NCBI GenBank assembly: GCA_002478745.1
Contig: DLQI01000094.1
Span: 1-8,624, forward strand
Length of the DNA: 8,624 nt
Source of the DNA: Rhodobacteraceae bacterium UBA7436
GTDB lineage: Bacteria > Pseudomonadota > Alphaproteobacteria > Rhodobacterales > Rhodobacteraceae
Reading direction: 5' to 3'
Shown here: positions 6,346 to 8,624 of the stretch, one piece after another
Layout: the number at the start of each line of letters is the position of its first letter
Position numbering within the stretch: position 1 is the first letter of the stretch
Notes under the pieces: generated by a model
What the model saw: only the letters and a program-made list of their open reading frames with translations
The model's database searches: none
What the model was told of the DNA's origin: nothing
Program-made: the position numbers and the translations under genes

Positions 6346-7494
6346 ATGGCTAAACGTGACTATTATGATGTGCTTGGCATTGCCAAAGGCGCGTCTGCGG
6401 ACGAGATCAAAAAAGGCTATCGCAAGAAAGCCCGCGAATTGCATCCCGACCACAATTCCGACAACCCAAAAGCCGAAGACCAATTTAAAGAAGCGAATGA
6501 AGCTTACGAGGTCCTAAAGGACGGCGATAAGAAAGCTGCATATGATCGTTACGGACATGCTGCCTTTGAGGGCGGAATGGGCGGCGGCGGCGGCGGTCGC
6601 CAAGGCGGCGGTGGTCAAGGCGACTTTGGCAGCGCATTCTCCGACGTATTCGATGACCTATTTGGCGATTTTATGGGCGGCCAACGTGGCGGCGGCGGGC
6701 GGCGGGCAGCGCGTGGCGCTGACTTGCGCTACAACTTGCGTATCTCGCTCGAAGACGCATTTGCAGGTATGCAAAAAACCATCAACGTTCCAACCGCGCT
6801 GGCCTGTGACGGCTGCGAAGGTACCGGCGCTGAAGGTGGTGCTGAACCATCTACATGTCCAACATGTTCTGGCATGGGCAAGGTGCGTGCTCAGCAAGGG
6901 TTCTTTACTGTTGAGCGCTCTTGCCCAACGTGTTCCGGCATGGGCCAGATTATTAATAACCCATGCAAGTCTTGTTCTGGTGCAGGCCGTGTCGAAAAAG
7001 ACCGTTCACTTTCTGTTAACATCCCTGCTGGAGTCGAAACAGGCACACGTATTCGCCTGTCAGGCGAAGGCGAAGCCGGCATGCGTGGCGGACCGTCTGG
7101 TGATCTCTATATCTTTATCGAAGTCTCTGATCACAAGTTGTTTGAGCGTGATGGCCTAAGCCTGTTCTGCCGCGTCCCTGTATCAATGAGCACGGCAGCC
7201 TTGGGTGGGAGCATCGAAGTGCCAACCATCGATGGTGGCCGTGGTCGCGTGCAGATCCCAGCAGGCAGTCAAGCGGGCCGTCAGATGCGCCTTCGCGGCA
7301 AAGGTATGCCAGCGATACGTGGAAACAACTCTGGTGACATGTTCATCGAAATGGCCGTGGAAACACCTGTCAATCTGACAGCGCGTCAAAAAGAACTCCT
7401 TAAGGAGTTCGATGAGCTCTCCTCAGAGAACAATCCAGAAAGCAGTAGCTTCTTCTCTTCTGTCAAATCCTTCTGGGATGCGATGAAAAGCTAA
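6346..7494 (+). CDS. dnaJ: Chaperone protein DnaJ (Hsp40, type I)
   Basis: Co-chaperone that delivers unfolded substrates to DnaK and stimulates its ATPase. It has 382 residues with the full type I layout. The J domain covers 1-70 with HPD at 33-35. A glycine-rich G/F region spans about 76-118. The zinc-binding domain has four CxxC pairs at C154/C157, C171/C174, C193/C196 and C207/C210. C-terminal substrate-binding domains include RIRLSGEGEAG (235-245) and MRLRGKGMP (314-322). AAGGGGA at 6330-6336 is about 9 bases before the ATG. Part of the glycine stretch is encoded by five GGC codons and a GGT in a row (6580-6597). It probably shares a transcript with dnaK through the intergenic hairpin. 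No key residue is missing. Confidence 0.98.
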   Translation: MAKRDYYDVLGIAKGASADEIKKGYRKKARELHPDHNSDNPKAEDQFKEANEAYEVLKDGDKKAAYDRYGHAAFEGGMGGGGGGRQGGGGQGDFGSAFSDVFDDLFGDFMGGQRGGGGRRAARGADLRYNLRISLEDAFAGMQKTINVPTALACDGCEGTGAEGGAEPSTCPTCSGMGKVRAQQGFFTVERSCPTCSGMGQIINNPCKSCSGAGRVEKDRSLSVNIPAGVETGTRIRLSGEGEAGMRGGPSGDLYIFIEVSDHKLFERDGLSLFCRVPVSMSTAALGGSIEVPTIDGGRGRVQIPAGSQAGRQMRLRGKGMPAIRGNNSGDMFIEMAVETPVNLTARQKELLKEFDELSSENNPESSSFFSSVKSFWDAMKS

Positions 7495-7526
7495 GGTTTA
7501 GGGCAGGGTTATCCCTGTCCTAAACC
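7495..7526 (+). terminator. Long hairpin directly after dnaJ, probable transcription end or 3' stabiliser
   Basis: GGTTTAGGGCAGGG (7495-7508) pairs with CCCTGTCCTAAACC (7513-7526) around the loop TTAT, giving 14 pairs with one G-T wobble. The left arm begins at the base after the dnaJ TAA. No T-run follows on either strand, so classical intrinsic termination is not assured. A Rho-linked or RNA-stabilising role is equally possible. Confidence 0.6.
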
Positions 7527-7581
7527 ACCAACTTCGCAGCTGATTAACCATCCAGCAATCAGGTTTTGCGAACCTTACCTC

Positions 7582-8343
7582 ATGAACGACTCACATCCCG
7601 CATTTGCAGAAGCCAGCAACCTTTTCGATCTGGACGAAGCCACGCCCATTGACTGGCCGTGCAGCCGGCCTGCGGTGCTCATCGCACACGAACGCAAGGC
7701 CCTGCGCGATAGGTTCTCTGAGGCCGGACCAACATCCCTTCCTGATCAAGAAATACTGGAATTGATTTTGTTTCGGGCAATGCCCCGCAAAGACGTAAAA
7801 CCATTGGCCAAAGAACTGCTGGAGGCCTTTGGTGATTTCAACCGTGTCGTCACAGCTCCCATTGATCGCTTGCGCCAGTACACGGGGCTTACAAAGGCCG
7901 TGGCGCTAGAGTTCAAAATAATCGAGGCAGCGGCGCATCGCCTTGCGCGATCCAAAATCATGCGCCGCCCTGTGTTATCATCTTGGGACGCGTTGCTGGA
8001 TTATTGCCATACCGCTATGTCACACGGAGAAACGGAAAAATTTAGAGTTCTCTTTCTCGACCCCAAAAATGTACTGATCGCTGATGAAGAGCAAGCCAAA
8101 GGCACCGTAGATCACGTGCCCGTTTACCCCCGGGAGGTTGCAAAACGCTCCTTAGAGCTGAACGCCAGCGCCATCATACTTGTGCACAATCATCCGTCTG
8201 GTGATCCAACCCCATCACGATCTGACATTAGCATGACACACCAAATACAACGCGCTTGTGACGCGCTGGGGCTCACACTTCACGATCATCTCATAATAGG
8301 TAAATCAAAGGAACTTAGCTTCCGATCTGAAGGGTTGATTTAG
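7582..8343 (+). CDS. radC: RadC family protein (UPF0758, JAB/MPN metalloprotease fold)
   Basis: RadC proteins are annotated as DNA repair proteins, but their biochemical function is unsettled; the fold is that of zinc-dependent JAB peptidases. It has 253 residues (E. coli RadC has about 222), the extra length being a variable N-terminal segment of roughly 35 residues. A helix-hairpin-helix-like N-terminal domain covers about 38-125 (LPDQEILELILFRAMPRKDV, residues 53-72, then the GLTKAVALE region). The JAB domain from about 130 contains VDHVPVYPREVAKRSLELNA (176-195) and the complete metal motif H202-N-H204-P-S-G...P-S..D215, with E152 a candidate catalytic Glu. No strong ribosome site is visible before the ATG. 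It follows dnaJ by 87 bases holding the hairpin, and its TAG overlaps the stop of the converging OmpA-family gene. Confidence 0.93.
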   Translation: MNDSHPAFAEASNLFDLDEATPIDWPCSRPAVLIAHERKALRDRFSEAGPTSLPDQEILELILFRAMPRKDVKPLAKELLEAFGDFNRVVTAPIDRLRQYTGLTKAVALEFKIIEAAAHRLARSKIMRRPVLSSWDALLDYCHTAMSHGETEKFRVLFLDPKNVLIADEEQAKGTVDHVPVYPREVAKRSLELNASAIILVHNHPSGDPTPSRSDISMTHQIQRACDALGLTLHDHLIIGKSKELSFRSEGLI

Positions 8344-8624
8344 CGCACCCAGACCTCGACCCGTCGATTGGCTTGGCGTCCCCATTCACTATCGTCACAC
8401 GCCATTGGCAACGCCTCGCCAAAAGCGTCAACGTCGAGCTGAACACGGTCTAAATTAGCAGTCTCAGCGGCTTTGCTTACTGCGCGGCGCACTGCGTCTG
8501 CACGGCGCAGAGCGATTTCACGATTAGCGGTTGCCGCTCCATCACCATCACTAAAACCAACAAACATTATGCGACGTGCATCATATTTCCCAAGCTCTAG
8601 TGAGGTGCCCCTAGATTTGTAGAC
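8340..8624 (-). CDS. OmpA-family C-terminal domain protein, 5' end beyond window
   Basis: Only the last 94 codons are present; the frame is open to the window edge, and the internal ATG at 8567 is not the start. The visible part is an OmpA/MotB-like domain, which in this family binds peptidoglycan in the periplasm: MFVGFSDGDGAATANREIALRRADAVRRAV, with the helix that follows the domain's conserved Asp-Gly region, then VDAFGEALPMACDDSEWGRQANRRVEVWVR, ending in the hallmark NRRVE segment. From memory, this exact kind of C-terminus occurs in Rhodobacteraceae proteins that join a phosphate-type periplasmic substrate-binding domain to an OmpA domain, but the N-terminal part is not visible here. It converges with radC, and the stops overlap by 4 bases (TTAG), leaving no room for a terminator between them. 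Confidence 0.8.
   Translation of the reverse strand, partial: VYKSRGTSLELGKYDARRIMFVGFSDGDGAATANREIALRRADAVRRAVSKAAETANLDRVQLDVDAFGEALPMACDDSEWGRQANRRVEVWVR

Noticed and set aside
6580..6597. GGC repeat in dnaJ as a slippage or phase-variation site
   Set aside because: It is a trinucleotide repeat in frame in the glycine-rich region, so length change would not shift the frame, and glycine runs are normal there.
6542..7159. 205-codon plus-strand frame inside dnaJ
   Set aside because: It lies entirely inside dnaJ in another frame, has no recognisable domain, and the dnaJ frame encodes all the expected motifs.

Overview
The window looks like chromosomal DNA from an alphaproteobacterium of the Rhodobacteraceae (Roseobacter-like, moderate G+C). 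This rests on the protein styles I recognise from that family: the AlkB, RadC and KdsB variants, the DnaK acidic tail, and a C-terminal OmpA domain ending in NRRVEVWVR. There are eight intact or edge-truncated protein genes plus one glycosyltransferase gene that appears frameshifted. Packing is tight: the longest gene-free stretch is about 190 bases (4162-4353). I saw no tRNA, rRNA, insertion sequence, CRISPR array or attachment site.

Left part (1-2567, minus strand): a compact cysQ - kdsB - glycosyltransferase family 2 operon, read right to left. Stop and start codons overlap by one base at both junctions (TAATG, then TAGTG), which suggests translational coupling. CysQ hydrolyses PAP, KdsB makes a CMP-activated 3-deoxy sugar acid, and the GT2 enzyme would act in glycan assembly. 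The GT2 reading frame shifts about 22 codons after its start, so the gene is either broken or carries a sequencing/assembly error. Divergent from cysQ, a KpsM/Wzm-type polysaccharide-export permease (2698-3528, plus) sits behind a near-consensus sigma-70 promoter. No ATPase partner is in the window. The theme of this half is cell-surface polysaccharide.

Middle and right (3559-7494): alkB (minus, dealkylation repair) is divergent from dnaK (plus), which is followed by dnaJ. The dnaK-dnaJ gap holds a strong GC-rich hairpin that could partly attenuate dnaJ transcription. A long hairpin directly follows the dnaJ stop. A possible heat-shock (RpoH-type) promoter lies about 115-145 bases before dnaK.

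Right end (7582-8624): radC (plus) converges with, and overlaps by 4 bases, the end of an OmpA-family gene (minus) that runs off the window.

I do not see a previously undescribed system; most of this is ordinary core genome. The observations most worth checking are the GT2 frameshift, the substitutions at conserved KdsB motif positions, and the signals packed between alkB and dnaK.
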